Source: Burkholderia thailandensis E264
Lineage (GTDB): Bacteria; Pseudomonadota; Gammaproteobacteria; Burkholderiales; Burkholderiaceae
Assembly: GCF_000012365.1 (NCBI RefSeq)
Contig: NC_007650.1
Coordinates: 310,001 to 374,000 of the forward strand
DNA length: 64,000 nucleotides
Direction of reading: 5' to 3'
The translations under genes were made by a program, and so were the position numbers. Positions 41,829 to 50,799 of this stretch are shown one piece after another. The notes beneath the pieces were generated by a model. It had not been told where the DNA came from and did no database searches. It saw only the letters and a program-made list of their open reading frames with translations. How positions within the stretch are numbered: position 1 is the stretch's first letter; the number at the start of each line of letters is the position of its first letter.

Positions 41829-43856
41829 TCAGCCGGCCTGCGGTTCGAGTTGCGCGAGCACCTGGCCGGGCGCGACCTGCTCGCCCGCGCGCGCGCCGAG
41901 CGACGCGATGCGGCCCGCGAACGGCGCGGTGATCGCGTGCTCCATCTTCATCGCCTCGAGCACCATGACGGTTTGTCCGGCCGAGACCGTCGCGCCTTCG
42001 TCGATGTCGACCGCGATCACGCGGCCGTTCATCGGCGCGCGCAGCACGCCGTCGCCGCCGGCCGCGCCGGCGCTCGCCCGGCCTTCGCGGTTATGGATCG
42101 CGAACGCATGATCGACGCCGTCGACTTGCAGCCATAGCCGGCCGTGCGCGATCGCGAAGCAGTAGGCGTGCGTGCGGCCGCCGATCTCGACCGTCGACGG
42201 TTCGCCCGGGCCGGCGGGCCCGGCGGCCGCGTCGAGCGAGATCGGTGCGCCGCCATGCGGGCGCACGACGGCGCGCAGCCGATCGATCGCCACGACGCCG
42301 CGTCGCGCATCCGCGTGCTCCGCGCTCGCGCCAGCGTTCGCGTTCGCGTTCGCCAGCGACAGCCGATACGGCACCGGCAGCGGCGCGCCACTGCGCCAGC
42401 CGCGCCACGCCGGCGGCAACGCGTCGGCGCGATCGACGGCGGCGGCCGACAGCCACGCGGCGATCGCCCATGCCGCGTCCGTCGGCGCGCGGCGGCGGCT
42501 GTCGTTGTCGGGGAAGTGCGCGGCGATGAACGCGGTGGATACCGCACGCCCGTCGGCGAACGCCGGATGCCGCAGCACGCGCGCGAGAAACGCGCGGTTG
42601 GTCGGCACGCCGAGCAGCACCGTGTCGTCGAGCGCGCACGCGAGCCGGTCGAGCGCTTCCGCGCGCGAGCCGCCGTGCGCGATCAGCTTGCCGAGCATCG
42701 AATCGTAGAACGGGGTGATCGCGAGGCCCGCGGCGAGCGCGTGATCGCAGCGCGCGTGGCGGCCCGGCCGCCATGTCAGCACTTCGCCCGTGCGCGGCAG
42801 GAAATCGTCGGCGGGATCTTCCGCGCAGAGACGGACTTCGATCGCGTGCCCGTCGAGCCGGATGTCATGCTGCGCGAGCGGCAACGCTTCGCCTTGCGCG
42901 ACGCGCAGTTGCCATTCGACGAGATCCTGCCCGGTGATCAGCTCCGTGACCGGATGCTCGACCTGCAGCCGCGTGTTCATTTCCATGAAATAGAACCGGC
43001 CGTCGCGATCGAGCAGGAATTCGACGGTGCCCGCGCCGACGTAGCCGATCTCGCGCGCGACGGCCACGGCCGTCGCGCCTAGCCGCGCGCGCAGCGCGGC
43101 GTCGACGGCGGGCGACGGCGCTTCCTCGACGATCTTCTGATGGCGACGCTGCACCGAGCAATCGCGCTCGCCGAGATGGACGACATGCCCGTGCGCGTCG
43201 GCGAACACCTGCACCTCCACGTGGCGCGGCTCGATCACCGCGCGCTCGACGATCATCCGGCCGTCGCCGAACGCCTTTTGCGCCTCGGATGCCGCGAGCG
43301 TCAGCGCGGCGGGCAGCGCGTCGCGCGAGGCGACGCGGCGCATCCCGCGCCCGCCGCCGCCCGCGGCCGCCTTCAGCATCACCGGAAAACCGATTCGTTC
43401 GGCTTCCGAAAGGATGCGCGCCGCGCGCTGGTCGTCGCCGTCGTAGCCGGGCACGATCGGAATGCCGGCCGCGGCCATCCTGCGGCGCGCGCGCGCCTTG
43501 TCGCCCATCGCGTCGATCGCGTCGGCGCGCGGGCCGACGAACACGAGGCCGGCATCGGCGACGCGCCGCGCGAACGCCGCATTCTCGGACAGGAAGCCGT
43601 AGCCCGGATGAATCGCTTGCGCGCCGCTTGCCAACGCGGCGTCGATCAGCTTGTCGATCGACAGATACGACTCGGCGGGCGTCGCGCCGCCGATCGCCAC
43701 CGCCGCGTCGCACGCGGCGACGTGCGGGCTGTGCGCGTCCGCGGCGGAGTGGACCGCAATCGTCGCGACGCCGAGCCGGCGCGCGGTGCGCGCGATGCGC
43801 ACCGCGATCTCGCCGCGGTTCGCGATCAGGAGCCGGGTGAAGCGGCGCGCGCTCAT
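41829..43856 (-). CDS. Biotin-dependent acyl-CoA carboxylase alpha subunit (geranyl- or methylcrotonyl-CoA type)
   Basis: The alpha subunit carboxylates its own biotin with ATP and bicarbonate. It begins with the biotin carboxylase entry LLIANRGEIAVRIARTARRLG, then the ATP-grasp loop KAAAGGGGRGMR, ERDCSVQRRHQKIVEEAP and the EMNTRLQVEHPVTE motif. The C-terminal biotinyl domain has VLEAMKMEHAI. The ATG at 43856 overlaps the hydratase gene by 4 bp and gives 675 residues. By gene order it matches AtuF; the sequence alone cannot separate geranyl- from methylcrotonyl-CoA carboxylase. Confidence 0.92.
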   Translation of the reverse strand: MSARRFTRLLIANRGEIAVRIARTARRLGVATIAVHSAADAHSPHVAACDAAVAIGGATPAESYLSIDKLIDAALASGAQAIHPGYGFLSENAAFARRVADAGLVFVGPRADAIDAMGDKARARRRMAAAGIPIVPGYDGDDQRAARILSEAERIGFPVMLKAAAGGGGRGMRRVASRDALPAALTLAASEAQKAFGDGRMIVERAVIEPRHVEVQVFADAHGHVVHLGERDCSVQRRHQKIVEEAPSPAVDAALRARLGATAVAVAREIGYVGAGTVEFLLDRDGRFYFMEMNTRLQVEHPVTELITGQDLVEWQLRVAQGEALPLAQHDIRLDGHAIEVRLCAEDPADDFLPRTGEVLTWRPGRHARCDHALAAGLAITPFYDSMLGKLIAHGGSRAEALDRLACALDDTVLLGVPTNRAFLARVLRHPAFADGRAVSTAFIAAHFPDNDSRRRAPTDAAWAIAAWLSAAAVDRADALPPAWRGWRSGAPLPVPYRLSLANANANAGASAEHADARRGVVAIDRLRAVVRPHGGAPISLDAAAGPAGPGEPSTVEIGGRTHAYCFAIAHGRLWLQVDGVDHAFAIHNREGRASAGAAGGDGVLRAPMNGRVIAVDIDEGATVSAGQTVMVLEAMKMEHAITAPFAGRIASLGARAGEQVAPGQVLAQLEPQAG

Positions 43857-44695
43857 GGCGTTTCCGGCAGTGCGGGCGCGTCGCTTGCCCAACTGGGCAA
43901 GCGCTTGCCGGACAGTGCGGCGAGCCCTTCGGCGACGATGCCCGAGCGCAGCGCGGCCGCGAATTCGCCGGCGGCCGCGTCGAGAACCCGACCGCGTTCG
44001 CGCCGCAGTGCATCGGCGACGATCCGTTTCGTCGCGCGCTGCGCGGCCGGCTCGCACGCGAGCACGCGCGCGAGCTCGCTGCGCAACAGCCGCTCGATGC
44101 CGTCCGCGCCCGCGATTGCGTCGACGAGCCCCGCGTGCAGCGCATCGGCGGCCGACAGACGGCGGGCCGTCAGCATCAGCCAGCGGCCGCGCGCGGCGCC
44201 CGCGCGCGCGACGATGAACGGCGCGATCTGCGCGGGCGGCAGCCCGAGCGACGTCTCGGGCATCGAAAGATACGCGTCGCTCGCGATCAGCACGCGATCG
44301 CACGCGGCGGCGAGTCCGCAACCGCCGCCCGCCGCCGCGCCTTCGACAACGGCGAGCGTCGGCATCGGCAACGTCGCGAGCCTCTCGAGCAGCGCGCCGA
44401 ACCGGCGGTTCGACGCCGCGATCGGATCGGGGGCGCCGGCGGGCGCCGGCTCGCGCATCATCGCGTTGAAGCCGCCGAAATCGCCGCCCGCGCAGAACGT
44501 GCCGCCCGCGCCGCGCAGCACGAACGCGCGCGCGTCGCCGTCACCGGCCGCGCGCTCGCATTCGGCGTCGAGCGCCGCGACGAGATCGTCGCTCAGCGCG
44601 TTGCGCTTGGCAGGCCGATTCAATGTCGCGAACACGACGCCGTTCGCGTGTGCGACATGCAGCGGCGCGGGCGTCGAGGAAGTCGTCACGGTCAT
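43853..44695 (-). CDS. Enoyl-CoA hydratase/isomerase family protein (AtuE-like by position)
   Basis: A 280-residue crotonase-fold protein. The oxyanion segments FCAGGDFGGFN and VEGAAAGGGCGLAAACDRVLIAS are present, and the second-helix region AYLSMPETSLGLPPAQIAPF has the catalytic Glu of hydratases. It sits between the acyl-CoA dehydrogenase and the carboxylase alpha subunit, which is the order of atuD-atuE-atuF, where AtuE hydrates isohexenylglutaconyl-CoA. In liu operons the equivalent gene hydrates methylglutaconyl-CoA. Confidence 0.9.
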   Translation of the reverse strand: MTVTTSSTPAPLHVAHANGVVFATLNRPAKRNALSDDLVAALDAECERAAGDGDARAFVLRGAGGTFCAGGDFGGFNAMMREPAPAGAPDPIAASNRRFGALLERLATLPMPTLAVVEGAAAGGGCGLAAACDRVLIASDAYLSMPETSLGLPPAQIAPFIVARAGAARGRWLMLTARRLSAADALHAGLVDAIAGADGIERLLRSELARVLACEPAAQRATKRIVADALRRERGRVLDAAAGEFAAALRSGIVAEGLAALSGKRLPSWASDAPALPETP

Positions 44696-44701
44696 CGCGC
44701 G

Positions 44702-45853
44702 TCACTCCCTCGGCAACGTGCCGAGCTTTTTGCAGATGATGCCGAGCATCACTTCGTCCGCGCCGCCGCCGATCGAGAAAAGGCGCGTGTCGCGGTACGT
44801 GCGCGCGATGCTCGATTCCCATGCGAAGCCCATGCCGCCCCAGAACTGCAGGCAGCTATCGGTGACTTCGCGCGCGAGGCGTCCCGCCTTCAGCTTCGCC
44901 ATCGATGCGAGCGTCGTCACGTCGCCGCCTTGCACGTACAGCTCGGTCGCGCGATACGTGAGCGCGCGCAGCGCCTCGACCTCGGTCTTCAGTTCGGCGA
45001 GCCGGTAGTGCACGACCTGATGATCGAGCACCGGCCGTCCGAAGATCTTGCGCTCACGCGTGTAGTCGATCGTTTCGTCGATCGAACGATCGAGCACGAC
45101 GAGCGCGGCCGCCGCGCCGTAGAGCCGCTCCTCCTGGAATTGCAGCATCTGATACGTGAAACCGTGGCCTTCCTCGCCGATCAGGTTGCGGCGCGGCACG
45201 CGCACGTCGTCGAAGAAGATCTGCGCGGTGTCCGACGAATGCATGCCGATCTTGCGGATCTTCTTTTCGATGTGCACGCCCTTCGATTTCAGCGGCACGA
45301 CGATCAGCGATTTGTTCCGGTGCGGCGGGCCGTCCGACGTGTTCGCGAGGCAGCACATCCAGTCGGCCTGCGTGCCGTTCGTGATCCAGAGCTTCGTGCC
45401 GCTGATCACGTAGTCGTCGCCGTCGCGGCGCGCGGCCGTGCGGATCGACGCGACGTCCGAGCCGGCGCCCGGCTCGGATACGCCGATGCACGACACCTGC
45501 TCGCCCGCGATCGCGGGTGCGAGGAACTCGTCGCGCAACGCATCGGAGCCGAAGCGCGCGAGCGCGGGCGTCGCCATGTTCGTCTGCACGCCGATCGCGA
45601 GCGGCACGCCGCCCGCCGCGCAGACGCCGAGCGCCTCGGCCATCACGAGCTCGTAGCTGTAGTCGAGGCCGCCGCCGCCGAACGCGGCGGGCTTGCTCAG
45701 GCCGAGCATGCCGAGCGCGCCGAGCTTCCTGAAGACGTCGTGCGCGGGAAAGATGCCGGCTTCCTCCCATTCGTCGACGTACGGATTGACTTCCTGCTCG
45801 ATGAAGCGCCTGACGGTGCGCGAGATCGCTTCGTGTTCTTCGGTGAATTGCAT
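44702..45853 (-). CDS. Acyl-CoA dehydrogenase (citronellyl-CoA dehydrogenase-like by position)
   Basis: A 383-residue FAD enzyme that introduces an alpha,beta double bond in an acyl-CoA. Family motifs include CIGVSEPGAGSDVASI, KLWITNGTQADW, and the C-terminal QFWGGMGFAWESSIARTYRD region. Length and motifs are normal. It is encoded 6 bp before the hydratase and 12 bp after the carboxylase beta subunit, so these genes are cotranscribed. AtuD is the positional counterpart in Pseudomonas aeruginosa. Confidence 0.92.
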   Translation of the reverse strand: MQFTEEHEAISRTVRRFIEQEVNPYVDEWEEAGIFPAHDVFRKLGALGMLGLSKPAAFGGGGLDYSYELVMAEALGVCAAGGVPLAIGVQTNMATPALARFGSDALRDEFLAPAIAGEQVSCIGVSEPGAGSDVASIRTAARRDGDDYVISGTKLWITNGTQADWMCCLANTSDGPPHRNKSLIVVPLKSKGVHIEKKIRKIGMHSSDTAQIFFDDVRVPRRNLIGEEGHGFTYQMLQFQEERLYGAAAALVVLDRSIDETIDYTRERKIFGRPVLDHQVVHYRLAELKTEVEALRALTYRATELYVQGGDVTTLASMAKLKAGRLAREVTDSCLQFWGGMGFAWESSIARTYRDTRLFSIGGGADEVMLGIICKKLGTLPRE

Positions 45854-45865
45854 GATGTCTCCGGA

Positions 45866-47482
45866 TCAGGGGCGGGCGACGCCGAACGTGAGCGGCTGGA
45901 CGGATTTGCGGCGGCCGTCGCGGCAGACGGCAAGCGTCATCGCGAGCACGCGGCGCGTGTCGCGCGGATCGATGACGCCGTCGTCGAGCATGCGGCCGGA
46001 CGTGTAGAACGCGTGCGTCTGGCGCTCGAAGTTCGCGACGATCTTCTCGCGCATCGCGTCGATTCGCGCGCGGTCGGGCTCGATGCCTTTCGCGCGCGCC
46101 GCGCCTTCCGTCACGATCGCCATCGTGAGCGCGGCCTGCTCGGCGCCCATCACCGCGGTGCGCGCGTTCGGCCACGAGAACACGAACGCCGGATCGAAGC
46201 CGCGTCCGCACATCCCGTAATTGCCCGCGCCGAACGACGCGCCGCAGAGAATCGTGATCTGCGGGACGGTCGCGTTCGACACCGCCTGGATCATCTTCGC
46301 GCCGTGCTTGATCATTCCCGCGCGCTCGGATTCCCGGCCGACGATGAAGCCCGTCGTGTTCTGCAGATACACGAGCGGCACGTCGCTCTGGCAGCACGCC
46401 TGAATGAAGTGCGTCGCTTTCGTCGCGCCGGCGGGATCGAGCGGGCCGTTGTTCGTCACGACGCCGACGGGCATGCCGTGCAGCCGCGCATGCGCGCAGA
46501 CGGTGGCCGGCCCGTACGACGGCTGGAATTCCAGAAAGTCCGATGCGTCGACGATTCGCGCGATCACCTCGCGCATGTCGACGGGCTTCTTGCCGTCGCG
46601 CGGCAGGATGCCGAGCAGTCCTTCGGGATCGAGCGCGGGCTCCCCGCCCGCCGGCAGCGCCGCTTCGCGTTCGCGCCAGCCGAGCTTGTCGACAAGTTCG
46701 CGCAGGATGCGGATGCCGTCGGCATCATCGTCGGCAACATAGTCGGCGAGGCCCGACACGCTCGCGTGCATCGTCGCGCCGCCGAGCTCCTCGTCGGTCG
46801 CGATCTCGCCCGTCGCGGCCTTCAGCAACGGCGGGCCGGCGAGAAACGCCTTCGCGCGGTCGCGCACCATCACGACGTAGTCGGACAGCCCCGGCATGTA
46901 CGCGCCGCCCGCGGTCGACGAGCCGTGCACGAGCGTGAATACCGGAATGCCGGCGGCGGACAGCTTCGCGAGCTGGAAGAAATGGCGGCCGCCGTGAATG
47001 AATTCCTCGACGCGGTACTGCATCAGGTTCGCGCCCGCCGATTCGACGAGATGCACGAACGGCAGCCGGTGCTCGAGCGCGATCCGCTGCAGCCGCTGAA
47101 ACTTCTCGAGGCCCATCGGTTGCAGCGCGCCCGCGTCGATGCCCGAATCGGCGACGACGATCATGCAGCGCGTGCCGCTCACGTAGCCGATGCCGCCGAT
47201 GAGCCCCGCGCCCGGCACCGATTGGTCCGGATCGCTTTCGCCGACCAGATAGCCGGCGAGCGACGCAAGCTCGAGAAACGGCGCGCCGGCGTCGACGAGC
47301 AGCGCGAGCCGCTCGCGCGGCAGCAGTTGCCCGCGCTTGTCGAAGCGCGGGCCGGCCTTCGCCGATTCGTGCGCCGCGCGCGCGTTCAGCGCTTGCCAAT
47401 GCGCGATCAGCGCGCGCATGTGCTCGGCGTTGTCGCGGAACGCGGCGCTTGCGGTGTCGAGGCGGGAGTCGAAGACGGGCAT
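45866..47482 (-). CDS. Biotin-dependent acyl-CoA carboxylase beta subunit (AtuC/LiuB type)
   Basis: The beta subunit transfers carboxyl from biotin to the gamma carbon of a branched 2-enoyl-CoA. The 538-residue length equals what I recall for AtuC. Visible motifs are LIGGIGYVSG, VHGSSTAGGAYMPGLSDY, the carboxyltransferase VYLQNTTGFIVG and CGASFGAGNYGMCGRGFDP. It lies 1 bp after the SDR gene stop. Deciding between geranyl-CoA and methylcrotonyl-CoA would need comparison of the acyl-tunnel residues with solved structures. Confidence 0.92.
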   Translation of the reverse strand: MPVFDSRLDTASAAFRDNAEHMRALIAHWQALNARAAHESAKAGPRFDKRGQLLPRERLALLVDAGAPFLELASLAGYLVGESDPDQSVPGAGLIGGIGYVSGTRCMIVVADSGIDAGALQPMGLEKFQRLQRIALEHRLPFVHLVESAGANLMQYRVEEFIHGGRHFFQLAKLSAAGIPVFTLVHGSSTAGGAYMPGLSDYVVMVRDRAKAFLAGPPLLKAATGEIATDEELGGATMHASVSGLADYVADDDADGIRILRELVDKLGWREREAALPAGGEPALDPEGLLGILPRDGKKPVDMREVIARIVDASDFLEFQPSYGPATVCAHARLHGMPVGVVTNNGPLDPAGATKATHFIQACCQSDVPLVYLQNTTGFIVGRESERAGMIKHGAKMIQAVSNATVPQITILCGASFGAGNYGMCGRGFDPAFVFSWPNARTAVMGAEQAALTMAIVTEGAARAKGIEPDRARIDAMREKIVANFERQTHAFYTSGRMLDDGVIDPRDTRRVLAMTLAVCRDGRRKSVQPLTFGVARP

Positions 47483-47483
47483 G

Positions 47484-48344
47484 TCAGCGCCTGAAGAGTT
47501 CGGGCGCGATCGCGCGATGGAAGCCGTCGAACGGCGCGTTCGCGTCGACCGGCTGCATCGCGAAGTGGCGGCGCGCGTTCGGTGCGCCGCCGTCGACGCG
47601 CAGGCACGCGCCGCTGATGAACGACGCGGCGTCCGACAGCAGGAACGCGATCGCCGCCGACACTTCGGCTTCGTTGCCGATGCGCCCGAGCGGCACCATC
47701 TTCGGCAGCCCGCGCAGCATCGGCTTGATCGCGTCGGGGTAGGTGTCCATGCCGCTCGATGCGATCCAGCCGGGCGCGACCGCGTTCACGCGCACGGGCG
47801 CCCATTCGGCGGCGGCCGTCTCGGTGAGGTTCAGCATGCCGGCGCGCGCGGCGCCGCTGTGGCCCATGCCCGTCATGCCGTGCCACATGTCGGCGATGAT
47901 GTTGACGATCGCGCCCGTCTTGCGCGGCTTCATCGATTGCACGTAGCACTCGCGTGCGACGAGAAAGCCGCCGAGCAGGTTCGTGTTCAGCACCGCCTGC
48001 CAGCCTTTCGCGCTGATCTGCTCGAGCGGCGCGGGAAACTGGCCGCCCGCGTTGTTCACGAGCAGATCGACGCGGCCGTGCCGCTCGACGATTTGCGCGA
48101 CTGCCTGCCGCACGGCGTCCTCGTCGCGGATGTCGCACGCGATCGTGTCCGCGCGGGCGCCGTCCTCGCCGATTTCCGCCGACACGTTCGCGAGCTTGTC
48201 CGCGTTGCGCCCGAGCAGCACGACGTGCGCGCCGAGCGACGCAAGCTCGTGCGCGCAACAGCGGCCGATGCCGCTGCCGCCGCCCGTGACGAGCGCGATC
48301 TTGCCGTCGAAGCTGCCTGCGCGAAGTTGTGAGCGATATCCCAT
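47484..48344 (-). CDS. Short-chain dehydrogenase/reductase (AtuB/PECR-like)
   Basis: A 286-residue Rossmann-fold enzyme with TGGGSGIGRCCAHELA and the NNAGG motif. The usual catalytic YXXXK is replaced by GHSGAARAGM, the pattern seen in peroxisomal trans-2-enoyl-CoA reductase-like SDRs, so it may reduce or oxidise a CoA-linked or terpenoid substrate by a modified mechanism. It is the first gene of the catabolic operon, starting about 160 bp from the divergent promoters. An SDR in this place matches atuB. Confidence 0.9.
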   Translation of the reverse strand: MGYRSQLRAGSFDGKIALVTGGGSGIGRCCAHELASLGAHVVLLGRNADKLANVSAEIGEDGARADTIACDIRDEDAVRQAVAQIVERHGRVDLLVNNAGGQFPAPLEQISAKGWQAVLNTNLLGGFLVARECYVQSMKPRKTGAIVNIIADMWHGMTGMGHSGAARAGMLNLTETAAAEWAPVRVNAVAPGWIASSGMDTYPDAIKPMLRGLPKMVPLGRIGNEAEVSAAIAFLLSDAASFISGACLRVDGGAPNARRHFAMQPVDANAPFDGFHRAIAPELFRR

Positions 48345-48503
48345 GGAAGGTCTTCCGTCAGTCGAGAATCAGCGGGGAAACAAATCGTCCGGAGCCGGCG
48401 CGGCCGTGCGCAAGCACGCGTCGCGCGCGAAAGCGCCGGCGGCGGCGGTCTTGCTGTGCGGCGCGTTCATCGGGCGGCCCGGATGCCGCCGCGCGATGTG
48501 CGC

Positions 48504-48532
48504 ATCGTAGCGCCACGAATCTAATAAATCAA
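48504..48532 (-). promoter_or_regulatory. Sigma70-type promoter of the SDR-carboxylase operon
   Basis: On the minus strand TTGATT (48527-48532) and TACGAT (48504-48509) are exactly 17 bp apart. The -35 hexamer lies within the left arm of the palindrome, so a bound repressor would block it. Confidence 0.7.
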
Positions 48533-48546
48533 TCGGTTGATTTATT
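48523..48546. promoter_or_regulatory. Perfect 10-bp-arm palindrome, likely TetR-family operator
   Basis: AATAAATCAA at 48523-48532 and TTGATTTATT at 48537-48546 are exact reverse complements with a 4-bp TCGG centre. The TetR regulator encoded downstream of the divergent acyl-CoA dehydrogenase is the obvious candidate ligand. It is far AT-richer than its surroundings. Confidence 0.8.
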
Positions 48547-48565
48547 TGTTCGGGCTTTCTAGAAT
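48537..48565 (+). promoter_or_regulatory. Sigma70-type promoter of the acyl-CoA dehydrogenase-tetR arm
   Basis: TTGATT (48537-48542) and TAGAAT (48560-48565) are 17 bp apart on the plus strand. The -35 hexamer is inside the right arm of the palindrome, a mirror image of the minus-strand promoter. Confidence 0.75.
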
Positions 48566-48649
48566 CGGCGCGAACGAGGCCGTTCCGGTCAGGAGCATCC
48601 GGGAAGGCGGCCCCGGACGGCCGGCCCGACGAACCGACAGGAGACATCG

Positions 48650-49822
48650 ATGCATTGCACGACCCCGAACCCGGCGTACTACCGGCCCGAACACATCGAA
48701 TTGCAGGACACGCTGCGCCGGTTCGTCGCGAGAGAGATCTCGCCTTACGTGAACGACTGGGACGAGGCGGGCGAGTTTCCGCGCGAGCTGTACGAGAAGG
48801 CGGCGCGAATCGGGCTGCTCGGCATCGGCTTTCCGGACGCGTACGGCGGAGTCGAAGACGTCGACATGTTTCATCGGCTGATCTGCTCGATCGAACTCGC
48901 GCGCTGCGGCGCGGGCGGCGTCGTCAGCTCGCTGATGTCGCACACGATCGGTGCGCCGCCGATCGTGCATGCGGGCAGCGACGAGCTGAAGGCGCGCGTG
49001 CTGCCCGGCATTCTCTCGGGCCGCAAGATCTCGGCGCTCGCGATCACGGAACCGGGCGGCGGATCGGACGTCGCCGCGCTGCGAGCGAGCGCGATTCGCG
49101 ACGGCGATCACTATGTCGTGAACGGCGAGAAGGTGTTCATCACGTCGGGCATCCGCGCCGACTACTACACGGTAGCCGTGCGCACCGATCCGCATGCGCG
49201 GGGCGCGAAGGGGCTGTCGCTGCTGCTCGTCGAGGGCGACACGGCGGGCCTGTCGAAGACGCCGCTGAAGAAGATGGGCTGGTGGGCGTCCGACACCGCG
49301 CATCTGCGCTTCGACGATTGCCGCGTGCCGGCCGCGAACCGGATCGGCCCGGAGGGCGGCGGCTTTCCGCTCGTCATGCAGAACTTCAATCTCGAGCGCT
49401 TCAGCCTGGCCGCGTCGGCGCTCGGTTTCGCGCAAGTCTGCTACGACGACGCGCTCGACTGGGCGCGGCAGCGCAGGACGTTCGGGCAGCGCGTGGCCGA
49501 TCATCAGGTGATTCGGCACACGCTCGTCGACATGGCGATGCGCATCGGCGCGACGCGCGCGTGGCTCGAGCAATGCGCGTGGCAGATGGATCACGCCGAC
49601 GGGCGCGCGCCGGCGCTCGTCGCGACGATCTGCATGCTGAAGAACTTCGCTACGCAGACGATGCAGTTCTGCGCGGACGCCGCGGTGCAGATCCTCGGCG
49701 GCATGGGCTACATGCGCGGCACGCGGCCCGAGCGCATCTACCGCGAGGTGAAGGTCAACATGATCGGCGGCGGCGCGCAGGAGATCATGAAGGATCTCGC
49801 CGCGCGGCAGCTCGAGTATTAG
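48650..49822 (+). CDS. Acyl-CoA dehydrogenase, divergent arm
   Basis: A 390-residue FAD-dependent dehydrogenase with ALAITEPGGGSDVAAL, KVFITSGIRADY, QRRTFGQRVADHQ and the C-terminal QILGGMGYMRGTRPERIYRE. It differs substantially from the dehydrogenase in the opposite operon, so the locus has two substrate specificities, perhaps acting at different rounds of chain shortening. It starts after acaggagac and about 85 bp downstream of a good promoter overlapping the operator. Confidence 0.92.
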   Translation: MHCTTPNPAYYRPEHIELQDTLRRFVAREISPYVNDWDEAGEFPRELYEKAARIGLLGIGFPDAYGGVEDVDMFHRLICSIELARCGAGGVVSSLMSHTIGAPPIVHAGSDELKARVLPGILSGRKISALAITEPGGGSDVAALRASAIRDGDHYVVNGEKVFITSGIRADYYTVAVRTDPHARGAKGLSLLLVEGDTAGLSKTPLKKMGWWASDTAHLRFDDCRVPAANRIGPEGGGFPLVMQNFNLERFSLAASALGFAQVCYDDALDWARQRRTFGQRVADHQVIRHTLVDMAMRIGATRAWLEQCAWQMDHADGRAPALVATICMLKNFATQTMQFCADAAVQILGGMGYMRGTRPERIYREVKVNMIGGGAQEIMKDLAARQLEY

Positions 49823-50118
49823 CAGGCGGTCGAAGTCCCTCTGGCGAGGTGGTGGAGACAATGGTCGGCCGCTCGGAACGCACGACAAGCGGCTCGCACG
49901 ACTTGGATAAGGGGTAGGCCACCTCGAGAAACCCACGCGCGAGCGTCTCGCAAACCCGTTCTTCAACAGGCCCTGGCGCGGGACGCTCGGAATCGAAAGG
50001 CGCGCGCGAGCGGATCGGCTTTGCAAGCGTTTGAAACTCGCCGATAATCGCCGAATGACGGGCGTCGTCGCGGCTGCGCGGCGGCGAACGCCGGTTCGAA
50101 ACATCGCATTGTGATTCT
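49823..50118. other. Intergenic region before tetR
   Basis: A gap of 296 bp with no gene I can support and no strong terminator. It is long enough for the regulator to have a separate promoter, but I see no clear hexamer pair. Confidence 0.4.
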
Positions 50119-50799
50119 ATGAGCGCCATACCTCAGGCCACGCGCAAGCGCGGGCGTCCCGTGAAGGGCGAGAGCGCGACGCTGCGCGACGAGCTGATCC
50201 TCAAATCCGCGAAGCTGTTCCGCACGCAGGGATACGAACGAACGACAGTCCGCGACATCGCCGCCGCCGCGGGCGTGCAGGCGGGAAGCTGGTTCTACTA
50301 CTTCAAGACGAAGCAGGACATTCTCGTCGCCGTGATGGAGCAGGGGATGTCGAACGCGCTCGCGCGGATCGAGGCGCTCGACGTCGAGAACCTGCCCGCG
50401 CGCGACGCGTTTCGCGCGCTCGTGCGCACGCATTTGCAGACGCTCGTGTCGCCCGATCACGATTTCATTCCGGTGCTGCTGTACGAATGGAAATCGCTCG
50501 ACGAAGCGATGCGCTCGAAGGTGCTGAAGCTGAAGGACCGCTACGAAGCGGTATGGGACGGCGTGATCGAACGGCTGCAGGCGGCGGGCGACTGGCCCGC
50601 GCCGACGCCGATCGACCGGCTGCTGACGTTCGGCGCGCTGAATTGGGTCGCGCAGTGGTACAAGCCGGACGGGGCATTGGGGCTCGACGCGCTCGCCGAG
50701 CATGCGGTGCGGTTTCTGCTGCGCACGGGCGCGATGCCCGCGCAAGCGCCGGCGGCCGCGAGCGCGGCGAAGAGAAGGCGCGCCGCGAAAGCGGGCTGA
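50119..50799 (+). CDS. TetR-family repressor (AtuR/LiuR-like by context)
   Basis: A 226-residue regulator. The N-terminal helix-turn-helix is KSAKLFRTQGYERTTVRDIAAAAGVQAGSWFYYFKTKQ-like, with TVRDIAAAAGV and the recognition-helix tail SWFYYFKTKQDIL. The rest is the helical ligand domain, ending in an Ala/Lys/Arg-rich tail. Its partner genes suggest an acyl-CoA or terpenoid effector. The perfect palindrome at 48523-48546, overlapping both divergent promoters, is the most likely binding site. Confidence 0.9.
   Translation: MSAIPQATRKRGRPVKGESATLRDELILKSAKLFRTQGYERTTVRDIAAAAGVQAGSWFYYFKTKQDILVAVMEQGMSNALARIEALDVENLPARDAFRALVRTHLQTLVSPDHDFIPVLLYEWKSLDEAMRSKVLKLKDRYEAVWDGVIERLQAAGDWPAPTPIDRLLTFGALNWVAQWYKPDGALGLDALAEHAVRFLLRTGAMPAQAPAAASAAKRRRAAKAG

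Noticed and set aside
40911..50799. Leucine/isovalerate (liu) degradation operon
   Set aside because: There is no HMG-CoA lyase gene and an SDR precedes the carboxylase beta subunit, so the atu-type order fits better. It is not fully excluded.
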